Assembly (NCBI GenBank): GCA_963664845.1
Contig: OY761615.1
Coordinates: 558,001-622,000, forward strand
Source of the DNA: CAIYTF01 sp963664845
GTDB lineage: Bacteria > Bacteroidota > Ignavibacteria > Ignavibacteriales > Ignavibacteriaceae
DNA length: 64,000 nucleotides
Reading direction: 5' to 3'
Of the stretch, positions 17,241 to 27,264 are shown piece by piece. Made by a program: the position numbers and the translations under genes. A model generated the notes under the pieces. It was not told the origin of the DNA. It did no database searches and saw only the letters and a program-made list of their open reading frames with translations. Position 1 is the stretch's first letter. Each line of letters opens with the position of its first letter.

Positions 17241-18578
17241 CTATCTCCAGCTCTTGGTTCTGGGTTTATTTGAACTTGAATTGGACCATGGTCTTTTTTT
17301 GCGTTTATCGCTGCTGCTGCTATTGCTATTGCTTCCGCTGCCGGTTCCGGCCGGATGTTTGCTCTTATGCTGCGTATGCGTTTTCTCCGTTGATGTTTTA
17401 TGAACAGGCGGCGGAGTTACGTGTGAACTCCTCTCTCCTGGCAGGAGAACATACGGATGATCCTCCACTACGGGAATGGGGATATGGATCAGTTTGTTGA
17501 TATCCCTCAAAAATTCCTTTTCCTCACCGTCACAGAACGAAATTGCAACACCGCTCAGTCCTGCCCTGCCCGTTCTTCCTATACGGTGAACGTACGTTTC
17601 CGGTATATTCGGTATTTCAAAGTTAATAACGTGTGAAAGCTCGTCAATGTCAATGCCGCGGGCTGCAATATCCGTGGCAACAAGCACTCGTGTTTGCTTT
17701 GTCTTGAAGTTATGCAGCGCGCGCTGTCTTGCGTTCTGCGATTTGTTGCCATGTATGGCTTCCGCATTCACTTTTGCTTTTAACAGCAAACGTACCACAT
17801 GATCAGCACCATGCTTTGTGCGAGTGAACACCAATGCAGATTCAATCGCTTTGTCTTTCAGGATATGCAGCAACAGATCTTTTTTATTCGCTTTGGATAC
17901 ATAATAAAGACTCTGCGTAATTGCTTCAACCGTCGGCTGTTCAGGTGTTATTTCAACACGTTTGGGATTATTCAATATGGAACTTGCAAGTTTCACAATT
18001 TCAGGCGGCATGGTAGCGGAAAAGAACAATGACTGCCTGCGTACGGGAATTTTGGTAATGATCTTCTTCACGTCATGAATGAAACCCATATCCAGCATTC
18101 GGTCAGCTTCATCAAGAACAAAATATTTCACCTGTTCCAGGTTGATATATTTCTGGTTCATCAGGTCAAGAAGCCTGCCAGGCGTGGCAATAAGGATATC
18201 AACACCGTCGCGAAGACGGTCGGTTTGTGGTTTTTGTGAAACCCCGCCAAATACTACCAGATCCTTCAGACCGGTATATCTGCCATAAGCTGCAAAACTG
18301 TCAGCTATCTGAATTGCAAGTTCTCTGGTCGGTGTAAGGATCAGTGCCTGGATAATACGTTTGCCCCGGACGTTCAGTTTCTCCGTGTGGAGTAACTGTA
18401 AAATGGGGATCGCAAACGCTGCTGTTTTCCCGGTTCCGGTTTGTGCGCATCCAACAAGGTCGCGCCTGTCAAGAATAATAGGAATTGCCTGACTCTGGAT
18501 CGGGGTCGGGGTGGTATAACCTTCTTCTGCTAACGCTTTACGGATCGGGTCAATGAGATTTAAATTTTCGAATGTCAT
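17241..18578 (-). CDS. DEAD-box ATP-dependent RNA helicase, RhlE-like
   Basis: 445 residues. All core motifs are visible: Q motif TPTPIQSQAIP, motif I AQTGTGKT, Ia PTRELA, II VLDEAD, III FSATMP, V ATDIAARGID and VI HRIGRTGRAG. The last about 50 residues form a low-complexity Lys/Ser/Gly/Asn tail, as in RhlE-type helicases where the tail anchors RNA. Likely roles are ribosome assembly and RNA turnover, especially in the cold. It is followed by ywbE. Confidence 0.93.
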   Translation of the reverse strand: MTFENLNLIDPIRKALAEEGYTTPTPIQSQAIPIILDRRDLVGCAQTGTGKTAAFAIPILQLLHTEKLNVRGKRIIQALILTPTRELAIQIADSFAAYGRYTGLKDLVVFGGVSQKPQTDRLRDGVDILIATPGRLLDLMNQKYINLEQVKYFVLDEADRMLDMGFIHDVKKIITKIPVRRQSLFFSATMPPEIVKLASSILNNPKRVEITPEQPTVEAITQSLYYVSKANKKDLLLHILKDKAIESALVFTRTKHGADHVVRLLLKAKVNAEAIHGNKSQNARQRALHNFKTKQTRVLVATDIAARGIDIDELSHVINFEIPNIPETYVHRIGRTGRAGLSGVAISFCDGEEKEFLRDINKLIHIPIPVVEDHPYVLLPGERSSHVTPPPVHKTSTEKTHTQHKSKHPAGTGSGSNSNSSSSDKRKKRPWSNSSSNKPRTKSWR

Positions 18579-18924
18579 TAAATAATGTTTTCTATTTTTT
18601 GACCGTTAGGTAAAGAGTTATAATAGTCTGAATCTGCGGTCGGGTTGATGAATTGTATATGAAGAAGAGAAGACAACGATTTTTCTATTGAGGTAAACTT
18701 TTCATAACTGTTGGCTCCAAAATAGCCTATTTTATGCAGAATTCAAAATGAGAGGCAGGGTAAAAGCACGTGACAATATTGGGCTTTATTTTTGCATCTC
18801 CCGAAGCGAGTAAACAAAAATAACCGTGGGTGTTAAGTGGCTGTTGCGCAACTAAGCAAAAGTCATTGCGATCCCGCGTCCTCGCGGGAGAAGTCGAGTG
18901 CATCCGAGATCCCGTGTGCGCATA
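18579..18924. other. Intergenic DNA upstream of the helicase gene
   Basis: No gene is visible. The segment must contain the helicase promoter (reading left). From about 18866 it becomes repetitive ('GTCATTGCGATCCCGCGTCC' ... 'GTGCATCC-AGATCCCGTGTG'), a left flank shared with the copy at 39778-39832. Confidence 0.55.
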
Positions 18925-19208
18925 GGCGTCAACTCAACGAACACAATGGACGAATGTCATTCCCGTGAAAATTGAGTTCAACGAAATCCCGTTTCAAGCG
19001 GGACGCGTGTCCCAATCCTATCGGGGGGAATCTACCTTCCTCAAGCCCTGAAAAGCTTCGGCAACTAACCAGTTTTTGCAATTCGCGTGTTTAATGCTTT
19101 GCTCATAGAGTAGAGAATTAAAACATCCGCTAACAACTTATTCTTACGACAGTTAGCTATTAGCGATTCTGCAAACAGGGTCTATTTACACTCTTTTAAG
19201 TTGACGCC
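18925..19208. repeat. MITE-like inverted-repeat element, copy 2 (284 bp)
   Basis: It begins GGCGTCAACTCAACGAACAC and ends CTTTTAAGTTGACGCC. The match of the ends extends outward to GTGTGCGCATAGGCGTCAAC against the reverse of GTTGACGCCTATGCGTGTGC. Its interior is related to copy 1 and its left 90 bp to copies 4 and 5. It contains no ORF with coding character. Confidence 0.75.
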
Positions 19209-19210
19209 TA

Positions 19211-19300
19211 TGCGTGTGCGGGGCAATCTCACGATTAGCACCAATAAACAAAACTTTGCAAAGTAGAATTAGGCGTTGAATGTATTCTGCAACAGCCACG
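19211..19300 (+). repeat. Dispersed repeat family B, copy 1
   Basis: The stretch TGTGCGGGGCAATCTCACGA and the following about 65 bp are related to 40311-40402 (same strand) and to 28619-28706 (opposite strand). Here the second half is more diverged (ATTCTGCAACAGCCACG against ATTCTGCGC...CGACACCCACCG elsewhere). It directly abuts the MITE-like element. Confidence 0.5.
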
Positions 19301-19421
19301 TTAAATCCAAGGTTAAGAAAAAAACGTAATTCCGTCCCTGAAGCAGGGTGAACAAGCAGTTGAAACCAATTCTGCTGCACTTCATGTACCAGCACCGGCA
19401 GTTCAATTCCCGTTGTGCCGG

Positions 19422-20408
19422 CTATACCACCTTGGTTATGAACCAATACACAAAGGCCGCCATTACTGAAGTTATTGGGATGGTGATTACCCATGCCCAT
19501 ACGAGATTAATGGTTATTTTCCACTTTACAGCGGAAAGCCGCTTGGTAATGCCCGCACCGATAATACACCCGGTGATGGTATGTGTGGTACTTACCGGAA
19601 TACCCATCAGAGCCGTTCCAAAAAGGGTTAAGGCTCCAGCTGTTTCGGCGCTGAAACCTTCAAACGGACGCAGCTTGGTTATTTTCTGTCCCATGGTTTT
19701 AACAATCCGCCACCCACCCGAGAGTGTGCCCATTGCAATTGCCAATTGGCAGGCGAGCACCACCCAAAGCGGTATTGGGTCAGTAGGCAGAAGATAATTC
19801 TGAGATATGAGTGCCACATAGATGATACCCATCACCTTCTGAGCGTCATTTGAACCGTGACCAAGGCTATATGCCGCCGATGAAACCAACTGCAATTTTC
19901 TGAAATTCTTATCTACCCTTGAAGGTGACATATTCTTTACAATATGCAAAACAATTATGGAGAAGAATACGGAGAATATGATCCCGATTATAGGGGCAAG
20001 AAATATGAAAAGTATGATTTTAATAACCACGTCAAAATAGACCACACCAAAACCAGCCTTGGCAACGGCAGCACCCACAAACCCTCCTACCAAAGTGTGA
20101 GAAGAACTTGAGGGAATCCCCCACCACCAGGTGCACAAATTCCAAATGATTGCAGCAAGCAAACCGCTTCCAACAACCGTAAGGTCAACAATGTCGGTAT
20201 GCACCAGACCTTTTCCAATGGTTGTGGCAACATGCAGCCCCAGCACCAGAAAAGCAACAAAGTTAAAGAATGCAGCCCAGGCAACGGCCACCTTGGGGGT
20301 AAGTACCCTTGTGGAAACTACCGTGGCAATAGAGTTTGCAGCATCGTGAAAACCGTTTATGTAATCAAATGCAAGAGCGAGGATAATAACAACAATGATT
20401 GTCAGCAT
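19422..20408 (-). CDS. pit: PiT-family inorganic phosphate transporter
   Basis: 328 residues with about ten hydrophobic segments and both PiT signatures: GFHDAANSIATVVSTR near the N-terminus and GHGSNDAQKVMG in the centre, plus GIPSSSSHTLVG and GIPVSTTHTITG hairpin repeats that reflect the inverted internal duplication of the family. It is a low-affinity, ion-coupled phosphate uptake system. It lies 130 bp downstream of a DUF47 gene, the usual partner. Together with the Pst operon 3 kb away it gives the cell both high- and low-affinity phosphate import in one neighbourhood. Confidence 0.94.
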   Translation of the reverse strand: MLTIIVVIILALAFDYINGFHDAANSIATVVSTRVLTPKVAVAWAAFFNFVAFLVLGLHVATTIGKGLVHTDIVDLTVVGSGLLAAIIWNLCTWWWGIPSSSSHTLVGGFVGAAVAKAGFGVVYFDVVIKIILFIFLAPIIGIIFSVFFSIIVLHIVKNMSPSRVDKNFRKLQLVSSAAYSLGHGSNDAQKVMGIIYVALISQNYLLPTDPIPLWVVLACQLAIAMGTLSGGWRIVKTMGQKITKLRPFEGFSAETAGALTLFGTALMGIPVSTTHTITGCIIGAGITKRLSAVKWKITINLVWAWVITIPITSVMAAFVYWFITKVV

Positions 20409-20538
20409 AATGTGTTTAGCGTACCAGGTTCAATTATTCAATAATTCAGTTTCTTAAAATGTACCCCGGTTATCCGTTGGATGCAGGGAACAGCAGCCCG
20501 CACACCCGGTGCAGGCATCAGGAAAACATTGTTTCCGG

Positions 20539-21168
20539 CTAAGAATTCTTTATGAGTATCGCGATGATGATATTGGCTGTTGCCTGACATTTATCAGCGG
20601 CGTTCTCAAGCATGTCCAGAATTTCTTTCTTCTTGAATATCGTCAACGGATCTTTCTCTTCGGTGAACAGTTTTTTTACCGCAATGCGATAAACCGTATC
20701 AGCTTCCGATTCGAGATCCTTGACAGCCTTGCATTCATTGATCTGGGAGTTTGATTTTTTCAGGTCACGCAAAGCAATTTCAAGTTCCTTGGTTTGCAGA
20801 AAAACTATCGACGCCAATTGTTCAGCACCGTCAACGGGTTCCACCAGGTTATACATATCAACCCGGGCGGTAACACCAAGAAGAATGTTCCCGATGCCGT
20901 CAATTTTCTTTATCAGGGCAAATATATCTTCGCGGTCCAGAGGGGTGATGAAATTTTTGTTCAGCCGCTTGATAACTTTTGAAGTAATTTCATCGCAGCG
21001 GTTTTCGATGGGCTTCATTTTGAGGTAAATATCTTTATCGTAGGTTGGGGCCGAAAAGAATGTATGAGTTACTTTGGCCATCTCCTGAATATGGGATATG
21101 ATGTCCTTAAAATCCTCAAAATACTTTTCTTCCTTCGGAAGTAATCTGTTAAACATTTGAGCATCCAA
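20539..21168 (-). CDS. DUF47 (PhoU-like) regulator of the PiT transporter
   Basis: 209 residues, helical, with the DUF47/TIGR00153 pattern (CDEITSKVIKRLNKNFITPL, DREDIFALIKKIDGIGN). It is a distant relative of PhoU that normally sits next to PiT genes and modulates phosphate flux. It reads leftward into pit with a 130-bp gap. Either one transcript or a second promoter is possible. Confidence 0.92.
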   Translation of the reverse strand: MDAQMFNRLLPKEEKYFEDFKDIISHIQEMAKVTHTFFSAPTYDKDIYLKMKPIENRCDEITSKVIKRLNKNFITPLDREDIFALIKKIDGIGNILLGVTARVDMYNLVEPVDGAEQLASIVFLQTKELEIALRDLKKSNSQINECKAVKDLESEADTVYRIAVKKLFTEEKDPLTIFKKKEILDMLENAADKCQATANIIIAILIKNS

Positions 21169-21965
21169 ATATTATATAAAATGAAAAGTAAATATAGGAA
21201 ATCCCCGGCACTATTTTCAGCCGAATTGAGGTTAATGAAGCGCTGGAGTTCAAAAAAGACCTCAGGAATGGGCAAAACTGAGAAAACCGGAAATTTGGGG
21301 ATTGTCAGCCGCAACCTAGAGCAACTCGGCAAATTCAGAAAATCAAAGGGACAAGGCACTAAACCCGTCAGCATTTGCATACCGACACATAAATATCAGA
21401 CCAATATTAATTCTTTCATTCTTCTGAGATAATTTCTCCCAATTTATCATGCAATTTCCCTTCGAAAACACCAAACCTTCCGGAGACTGAACATTGGCAA
21501 CTATCACAAAGATAGGATGACACAACCCCGTTCAGGGGTTGAATATGGCTGGTGTTGCAGGGAAGAGGTTTACTTGTCATTCGTTAAAAGCCAGTTTAAC
21601 TCCATGCGGCGACATACTGGTTTTACTGTTGGCCTTTTGGCGAACAAATGCGGGTGTTCAAATCTTAATTGACACGCGAATTCACCTTTTAATTAGGCTT
21701 TAATAACCTCAAAATTTAGTTGGGAGTTAATCTTTTTCACATATTTTGCGATTGATTTGTTATTAGTGTTTGCTTTCTTCTTGCGGGGATTAAAAGTCCC
21801 TTCCGTCTTGCCCTCTTTCATTTGTGCAAATACCGATTCCACAAAATTACTTAATTTTGGCTTTCCGCGGCTGGAAGCCCTGTTCCCCTTCCGCCGCCTG
21901 TTATTTAAATTTTATTATTGGACCTCTTCAATCTTGATGCTTCTTGTTTTATGTTGTTATAATCC
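21169..21965. other. Intergenic DNA, about 800 bp, no gene recognised
   Basis: The only clear structure is a 7-bp stem-loop CAACCCC-gttca-GGGGTTG (21523-21541). Short ORFs on both strands lack family resemblance and start signals. The promoter of the DUF47-pit pair should lie near 21170-21300. Confidence 0.55.
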
Positions 21966-22787
21966 TCACGCCATTGCTGCAAATGAATCGCGGTTGATAT
22001 TCTCTTTTTGTCCTGTGAGTTCCGTTGGTGTTAGTCCAAATAATTTTTTGAACGCGAAAGAGAAGTGCGAAAGATTTTCGAAACCCAGATCAAGATAAAT
22101 TTCCGCCGGCTTTTTATTCTTTTTGTCAATCAGGAAGTGTGCTTCCTGCAGGCGTTTTTTAACTAACCAATGACCGGGCGTTTCATTGAAAACTTGTTTA
22201 AAGTCTCTTTTAAAAGCCGATAAGCTCCTTCCGGTCAAATAGGCGAGCCGTTCAACCCGTACATTGAATTTGTAATTCCGGTTCATGAACTCTTCCAAAT
22301 CTATTTTTTCTGGTATACCATAGTCAAAAAATACGCCGGCCAATTCAGGCTGCAGCTTCAGCAAGATCATAAGCAGTTCTTCCCGTTTAACGTCGGCAAA
22401 AGTTTCATCAATTTTTCCGGTCCGGTTATAATAAGGCATTAGTGAGTTAATATAACTTGGTACTAATTCGCTTTTATTGATACGGATAAACGCGTCCTTT
22501 GAACTGAAATTTGCTGTCAGTTTTTGATGCTTTTCCTGAAAAAGTTTTAGAAACTTTTCGTCAAACACAACAATTACTTTTTCAAATTTGCTTTTCTCAT
22601 GGCTGAGCCTTACCAAATGGTTTTTCCGGATAAGGTAATATTCCTCCGGACTTATAGAATACTTTCTGTTCCCCTCATAGCCTTGCACTGTTCCCTGTAA
22701 TATAAACACAAATATATGTTCAGCTATAAATTCCTCATGTATAATTTCAGGCCCGATGTGACACGATTTGGTTTCGATTACGCTCAT
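21966..22787 (-). CDS. AraC-family transcriptional regulator
   Basis: 273 residues. The N-terminal half has a cupin-like sensing domain (EHIFVFILQGTVQGY, SPEEYYLIRKNHLVRLS). The C-terminal about 100 residues form two helix-turn-helix units: YLTGRSLSAFKRDFKQVF for the first and the AraC signature LGFENLSHFSFAFKKLFGLTP for the second. It lies 186 bp downstream of the aldo/keto reductase on the same strand and plausibly regulates the reductase genes. The effector is unknown. Confidence 0.9.
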   Translation of the reverse strand: MSVIETKSCHIGPEIIHEEFIAEHIFVFILQGTVQGYEGNRKYSISPEEYYLIRKNHLVRLSHEKSKFEKVIVVFDEKFLKLFQEKHQKLTANFSSKDAFIRINKSELVPSYINSLMPYYNRTGKIDETFADVKREELLMILLKLQPELAGVFFDYGIPEKIDLEEFMNRNYKFNVRVERLAYLTGRSLSAFKRDFKQVFNETPGHWLVKKRLQEAHFLIDKKNKKPAEIYLDLGFENLSHFSFAFKKLFGLTPTELTGQKENINRDSFAAMA

Positions 22788-22973
22788 AGTATAACTCTCA
22801 TATTGATTTTACTTTCTATTGACGCAAGGATACAATTTTTTCTTGTGATCTGTATATGGCTCAGGATTTTTCATCGCTTCTGCACTCTACCCGGCCCGGA
22901 TCATTGCATTGAACATCATTCAGGCCGGGCAAGTTCTCCAGGGTAAAACCTGCTTCTGCATGCGGGTTTCACC

Positions 22974-24008
22974 TCACCGCACTGCCCGTTCGACAACCGG
23001 ACGCCGGCGCAGATTAATTTGGCTTATTGCAGGTGGCACATAGTTAGATGCATCGGGTATCCCGACATCAGTTCCTGGAGGAACAATCTGGTCAATCTGA
23101 TCCAGGAGTTCATCAGTGAGAATGACCTCAGCACTCGCGAGCAGATCGTCAAGCTGTTCCATGGTGCGCGGACCAATGATTGCTGAAGTGACACCAGGAT
23201 GAGCCATAACAAAGCCCAATGCCATATGCGTCAGGGGCATCCCGGCCTTTTCAGCTATGGGTATGAGTTGCTCAACTACATTAAGACGTTGTTCATCGCT
23301 CATCTGTTTGGCAAAATATTTAACCCGTAAACTGTCAGGCAACGGTTGGCCCTTTCGGTATCGACCGGTGAGCATACCTTTGGCCATGGGGCTCCATACC
23401 ATCACCCCCATTCCGTAACGCTGGCAAACCGGCAGCACCTCACGTTCGATACCGCGGTTCAGTATTGAGTAGGGCGGTTGTTCCACACGGAAACGTGCAA
23501 GTCCCCGCCGCTCTGCCACCCATTGCGCCTCCACGATATCCGAAGCAGGAAACGTCGAAGAACCGATAGCACGCACTTTACCGGCCCTCATGAGATCGGT
23601 AAGCGCCGAGAGTGTTTCCTCAATGTCGGTATCCGCTGATGGCCGGTGAATCTGGTAGAGATCGATGTGGTCTGTCTGCAGGCGTTTCAGTGAGGCTTCT
23701 ACTTCCCGGATCAGCCAGCGGCGCGAATTCCCCTGCTGGTTTGGGTCATCCCCCATCGGAAGGTGTGCCTTTGTAGCGAGCACAATATTGTCGCGCCTGC
23801 CTTTTAATGCTTTGCCGACTATTTCCTCTGATTCTCCGCGGCTATACCCGTCCGCCGTGTCAATAAAATTAATCCCTGCATCCAAAGCCTTGTGTATGAT
23901 CCTGATCGAGTCTTCGTGGTCCGGATTACCCATCCCGCCGAACATCATTGCACCTAAACAATAGGGACTGACCTTTATGCCGGTTTTTCCAAGTGTTCTA
24001 TATTTCAC
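22974..24008 (-). CDS. Aldo/keto reductase
   Basis: 344 residues of the (beta/alpha)8 family. The catalytic residues are present: Asp in FIDTADGY, Tyr in the same motif, Lys in LATKAH and His in LYQIHR. The C-terminal GPRTMEQLDDLLAS segment binds NADPH phosphate. It reads 14 bp downstream of a short-chain dehydrogenase gene, so the two form an operon. Base composition looks GC-richer than the AraC genes on either side, which may indicate separate acquisition. Substrate unknown. Confidence 0.93.
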   Translation of the reverse strand: MKYRTLGKTGIKVSPYCLGAMMFGGMGNPDHEDSIRIIHKALDAGINFIDTADGYSRGESEEIVGKALKGRRDNIVLATKAHLPMGDDPNQQGNSRRWLIREVEASLKRLQTDHIDLYQIHRPSADTDIEETLSALTDLMRAGKVRAIGSSTFPASDIVEAQWVAERRGLARFRVEQPPYSILNRGIEREVLPVCQRYGMGVMVWSPMAKGMLTGRYRKGQPLPDSLRVKYFAKQMSDEQRLNVVEQLIPIAEKAGMPLTHMALGFVMAHPGVTSAIIGPRTMEQLDDLLASAEVILTDELLDQIDQIVPPGTDVGIPDASNYVPPAISQINLRRRPVVERAVR

Positions 24009-24021
24009 ATGCTTCTCCTTA

Positions 24022-24777
24022 TCACCATGGTATAGTTATGTTTTCCCAACGGGTGAACGTGTCTGTCGGGCCATCAGGACCGAGAAGTGCTACCCGCACC
24101 ACTTCGCGGGATCCATCCTCGAGAGACTCAATTCCTTCATAGCCATTAAGGTTCGTTTTCGTGAAACCCGGTGAAACTAAGTTGACCTTGATCCCGGTTG
24201 ATTCCAGCTCGATCATCATTGCAAGAGTTACCGCGTTGAGAGCGGCCTTTGACGCAGAGTACACCGGTCCGAAGAATGCCCGATATTGGAAATTCGGGTT
24301 CGCGTTATCCGTAAGTGAACCAACGCCGCTCGACACATTGACTATGCGGGCATCCGATGACTCGCGCAGGAGCGGCAACATTGCCTGATACACTGCAAGC
24401 ACGCCAAACACGTTTGTTTCCCACACCGCCCGCACTTCATCGAGGGAAACTTTGCTCGCAACGGTGATTTTGGCATATTCCTGGAGTGACAGGTTACCCT
24501 TCCTCGTATTGGAGATAGCCGCGTTTTGGACAAGAAGGTCCAAATGGCCAAACTCCTTGCGGATGCGCTCCGCCGCGGCAGTTATCGAAGCCTGATCCGT
24601 CACATCGAGCTGGACCGCAATTGCGCCTTGCCCAATCTCCCTGGCCGCGGTTTCGCCACGCTCGAAATTGCGTGACCCGACCAACACGGTGACACCATGA
24701 GCTGCAAGCTCCTTCGCCACTTGAAATCCTACTCCCTGATTTGCCCCGGTAACCAGTGCAATACGTTTTTCATTCAT
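24022..24777 (-). CDS. Short-chain dehydrogenase/reductase (SDR)
   Basis: 251 residues from the ATG at 24777 (MNEKRIALVTGANQGVGF). The in-frame extension to 24993 has no family match. NAD(P)-binding motif TGANQGVG, the usual NNAG replaced by QNAA, catalytic Ser in NVSSGVGS and the YSASK active site are all in order. It is paralogous to the SDR at 26.5-27.2 kb, sharing PG(F/Y)T-T-LNG and the DGPT ending. It forms an operon with the aldo/keto reductase. Confidence 0.92.
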   Translation of the reverse strand: MNEKRIALVTGANQGVGFQVAKELAAHGVTVLVGSRNFERGETAAREIGQGAIAVQLDVTDQASITAAAERIRKEFGHLDLLVQNAAISNTRKGNLSLQEYAKITVASKVSLDEVRAVWETNVFGVLAVYQAMLPLLRESSDARIVNVSSGVGSLTDNANPNFQYRAFFGPVYSASKAALNAVTLAMMIELESTGIKVNLVSPGFTKTNLNGYEGIESLEDGSREVVRVALLGPDGPTDTFTRWENITIPW

Positions 24778-25165
24778 AGTAATCTTCCTTATTTCTTGAA
24801 ACTTTATTACAAAAATTTGCAGCATGTGCGATAGTGCCCTTGCATACCAAAACAATCTTCTCGTTAACCTTGCAATCCACGAAACAGACTGTTGCCTCCG
24901 GTCAGAACAATTTCCATTCGCAATTAAAATCGCCTCTGAAACCTTCGTCTTCGGATTTTTGAATCGTACATGATTTAAACATTTACGTCGCAAAGGTACA
25001 AATAAAAATTCCTGGGAGGTTTGCTCAAAAGTCCAAAGTTATTGTATTGAGAAGTCCAAATGCCAAATCACATTGCTTTCAAAGAGTGGAACAGTTTACT
25101 TTCAAGCAGATGTGCATAAGGTTGCGTGGTGGCGGACAATGATTATTATTATATTCATTTTCGTT
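24778..25165. other. Intergenic DNA upstream of the SDR-aldo/keto reductase operon
   Basis: 388 bp with no coding region. It should hold the operon promoter reading left. I saw no convincing AraC half-sites by eye. Confidence 0.5.
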
Positions 25166-26101
25166 TTAATTAAATGAGTGCCTGAACTCCAAAGGCGAAA
25201 CACCACTTTTACTTTTAAATAGCTTACTGAATGATTGAGGATGTTCAAATCCCAATTGGTAAGCAATTTCGCTTACCGACAAATCGGTAGTGGATAATTT
25301 TTCTTTGGCTTTTTCAATCAGTTTATCGTGAATGTGCTGCTGCGTGCTTTGACCGGTCAACACTTTCAGCAAGCTGCTTAAATAACTGGGGGAAACATTT
25401 AAAGCTTCTGCGATGTATTGGACCGTAGGCAGCCCCTTCTGCATGACTTCGCCGCTATTGAAATATTCCGCGAGAATCTTTTCCAGACCATCAAGTACCT
25501 TATGATTGGTTATTTTTCTTGTTATGAATTGTCTGTGATAATACCGGTCCGCATGAACCAGCAATAATTCCAGTTGCGCGATGATTATATCCTGGGTGAA
25601 TTTATCGATATTGGAGTGATATTCCTGCTGAATGTTTTTCAAAATACTGATTACAGCAGCCTCCTCTTTCTCCGAAAGGAACAGTGCTTCATGTACCGAA
25701 TAATCGAAGTATTGATATTGCTTGATCATTTTGGCAAGCGGTGTGCCCCACAAAAAATCAGGATGAACAAGCAGTACCCAACCCGAACGTTTTTTTGTGG
25801 AATGCCGATCCGCCTCAACACTGAACACCTGCCCGGGAGCAATAAAGAATAGTATCCCCTCATCAAAATCATATTCCTGCTGCCCGTATCGCATTTTACC
25901 GGCGCAGCCCCTTTTTAACGAGATTGAATAAAAATCAAAGACAAGGCTCTTCCTTCCTTCACTTGAAGAATGCTCGATTTTCCCATAATCGATCAGGCTG
26001 ATCAACGGATGCTCGGGTTTGGGTAGTCCCCTATTCCGGTGATACTCTGAAATCGTTTTGATCCTGTGCGGTGGTTTGTTTGTCATATAATAATATACCA
26101 A
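25166..26101 (-). CDS. AraC-family transcriptional regulator
   Basis: 311 residues with an N-terminal cupin-type domain (DEGILFFIAPGQVFSVEAD) and a C-terminal pair of helix-turn-helix units (YIAEALNVSPSYLSSLLK and IAYQLGFEHPQSFSKLFK). It lies between the two SDR operons on the same strand and is a natural candidate regulator for one or both. Composition is AT-richer than the enzymes it accompanies. Confidence 0.92.
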   Translation of the reverse strand: MVYYYMTNKPPHRIKTISEYHRNRGLPKPEHPLISLIDYGKIEHSSSEGRKSLVFDFYSISLKRGCAGKMRYGQQEYDFDEGILFFIAPGQVFSVEADRHSTKKRSGWVLLVHPDFLWGTPLAKMIKQYQYFDYSVHEALFLSEKEEAAVISILKNIQQEYHSNIDKFTQDIIIAQLELLLVHADRYYHRQFITRKITNHKVLDGLEKILAEYFNSGEVMQKGLPTVQYIAEALNVSPSYLSSLLKVLTGQSTQQHIHDKLIEKAKEKLSTTDLSVSEIAYQLGFEHPQSFSKLFKSKSGVSPLEFRHSFN

Positions 26102-26514
26102 TTATTTCTTAAGGACAGCACCCGTGAGGCCTGCCGCGTAGTATTCCGAAATAACAATTAAAGCTCTTCTTTGGTGCCCTTTATGAGGGCATCTTTAAGT
26201 GCATTTATTTTTCGCTACCCTATACTCTGGCAATATCACTTCGGGTCATAGCGTACTCACTCTTATTCCGTCTCCCGATGGGCAAAGGTGTCAACTTATC
26301 AAAGTCATGCCCATTTCCATCAGTAAGTCATACAGGCAGATTCTGCTATGATAGCGCTTTCATCCGCCAATAATAAGGGTTTTCCGCTTGCTACCTTGTC
26401 AGAATCACACTAAGTTGACACCATTACCCAAAGGGCGTGGGAGGGTGTTAGCTATTGTAATACATCAAATTATAACTGTTGTGCTTTCTATTGCAATATC
26501 CCGGTTAACACTGA
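26102..26514. other. Intergenic DNA containing MITE-like copy 3
   Basis: About 410 bp between the AraC gene and the second SDR. The centre is occupied by the inverted-repeat element at 26287-26422. The remainder shows no coding potential. Confidence 0.5.
26287..26422. repeat. MITE-like inverted-repeat element, copy 3 (136 bp)
   Basis: It begins GGTGTCAACTTATC and ends CTAAGTTGACACC, with complementarity extending into GGGCAA/TTACCC outside. The internal segment CCGCCAATAATA followed by GGGTTTTCCGCT recurs in the element starting at 63888, which shows that this sub-type is also a dispersed repeat. Confidence 0.7.
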
Positions 26515-27243
26515 TCACCATGACTCAGGCCCGTTTGAAGATGAAACAGTCCCCGTAGGACCATCATCCGGCAATAATGCAAGGCGTATCGCTTCCGCTG
26601 CCCCCTGTGCCGGGGTTTGTATGCCGGCAAAACCATTCAGGTCAGTCGCCGTATAACCGGGATTTGCAGAGTTCACCTTTATTGAGGTGTCGTGCAGCTC
26701 ATTCGCCAACTCTACAGTAAGCATGTTCAAAGCGGCTTTCGATGCTGAATAGCCAAGCAAATGCCATCCATAAATGCTTGCCCCTCCGCGACTAAGCGAA
26801 CCCATTCCGCTGGATACATTAACTATCCTCCCTGATGTAGATTTCTTCACCAGTGGTAAAAAAGTCTGTGTAACTGCTACGGTGCCTAGGAAGTTCGTTT
26901 TAAGAACCCGCTCAACACTGCTCAGTTCTGCTTTGCTGGCCGGTCCATCTCCTTCAACGTTGATCCCGGCATTATTTACCAGGATGTCAAGGCGTCCCGA
27001 CTCGCCTGCTATTCTGGCCGCGGCATTGTCAATTGTGCTTTTATTGTTCAGATCAAGTTCGATAAAGGCAACTTCGCCTCCTTCGTTTTCAAGCTGCGCC
27101 GCAGCTTTCTTTCCTCTTTCCGCATCACGGGCGCCAAGGTAAACTTTACAACCCGCTTTCAGGAGTCCGCGAACGATCTCGAGACCAATACCTTTATTAC
27201 CGCCTGTAACAAGCGCTATTTTACTATTCTCAGTTGTTTCCAT
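26515..27243 (-). CDS. Short-chain dehydrogenase/reductase (SDR)
   Basis: 242 residues from the ATG at 27243, which follows an AAAGGAAAG ribosome-binding sequence. A GTG five codons upstream (27258) is less likely. Canonical motifs are TGGNKGIG, NNAG, Ser in NVSSGMGS and YSASKAALN. It is paralogous to the SDR at 24.0-24.8 kb and co-directional with the epimerase-like gene upstream (21 bp away), forming a second oxidoreductase operon. Confidence 0.92.
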   Translation of the reverse strand: METTENSKIALVTGGNKGIGLEIVRGLLKAGCKVYLGARDAERGKKAAAQLENEGGEVAFIELDLNNKSTIDNAAARIAGESGRLDILVNNAGINVEGDGPASKAELSSVERVLKTNFLGTVAVTQTFLPLVKKSTSGRIVNVSSGMGSLSRGGASIYGWHLLGYSASKAALNMLTVELANELHDTSIKVNSANPGYTATDLNGFAGIQTPAQGAAEAIRLALLPDDGPTGTVSSSNGPESW

Positions 27244-27264
27244 GAGCTTTCCTTTCACTAATAT

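Noticed and set aside
19186..20444. ORFs on the plus strand opposite the PiT transporter
   Set aside because: They are antisense shadows of a clear transporter gene on the minus strand.
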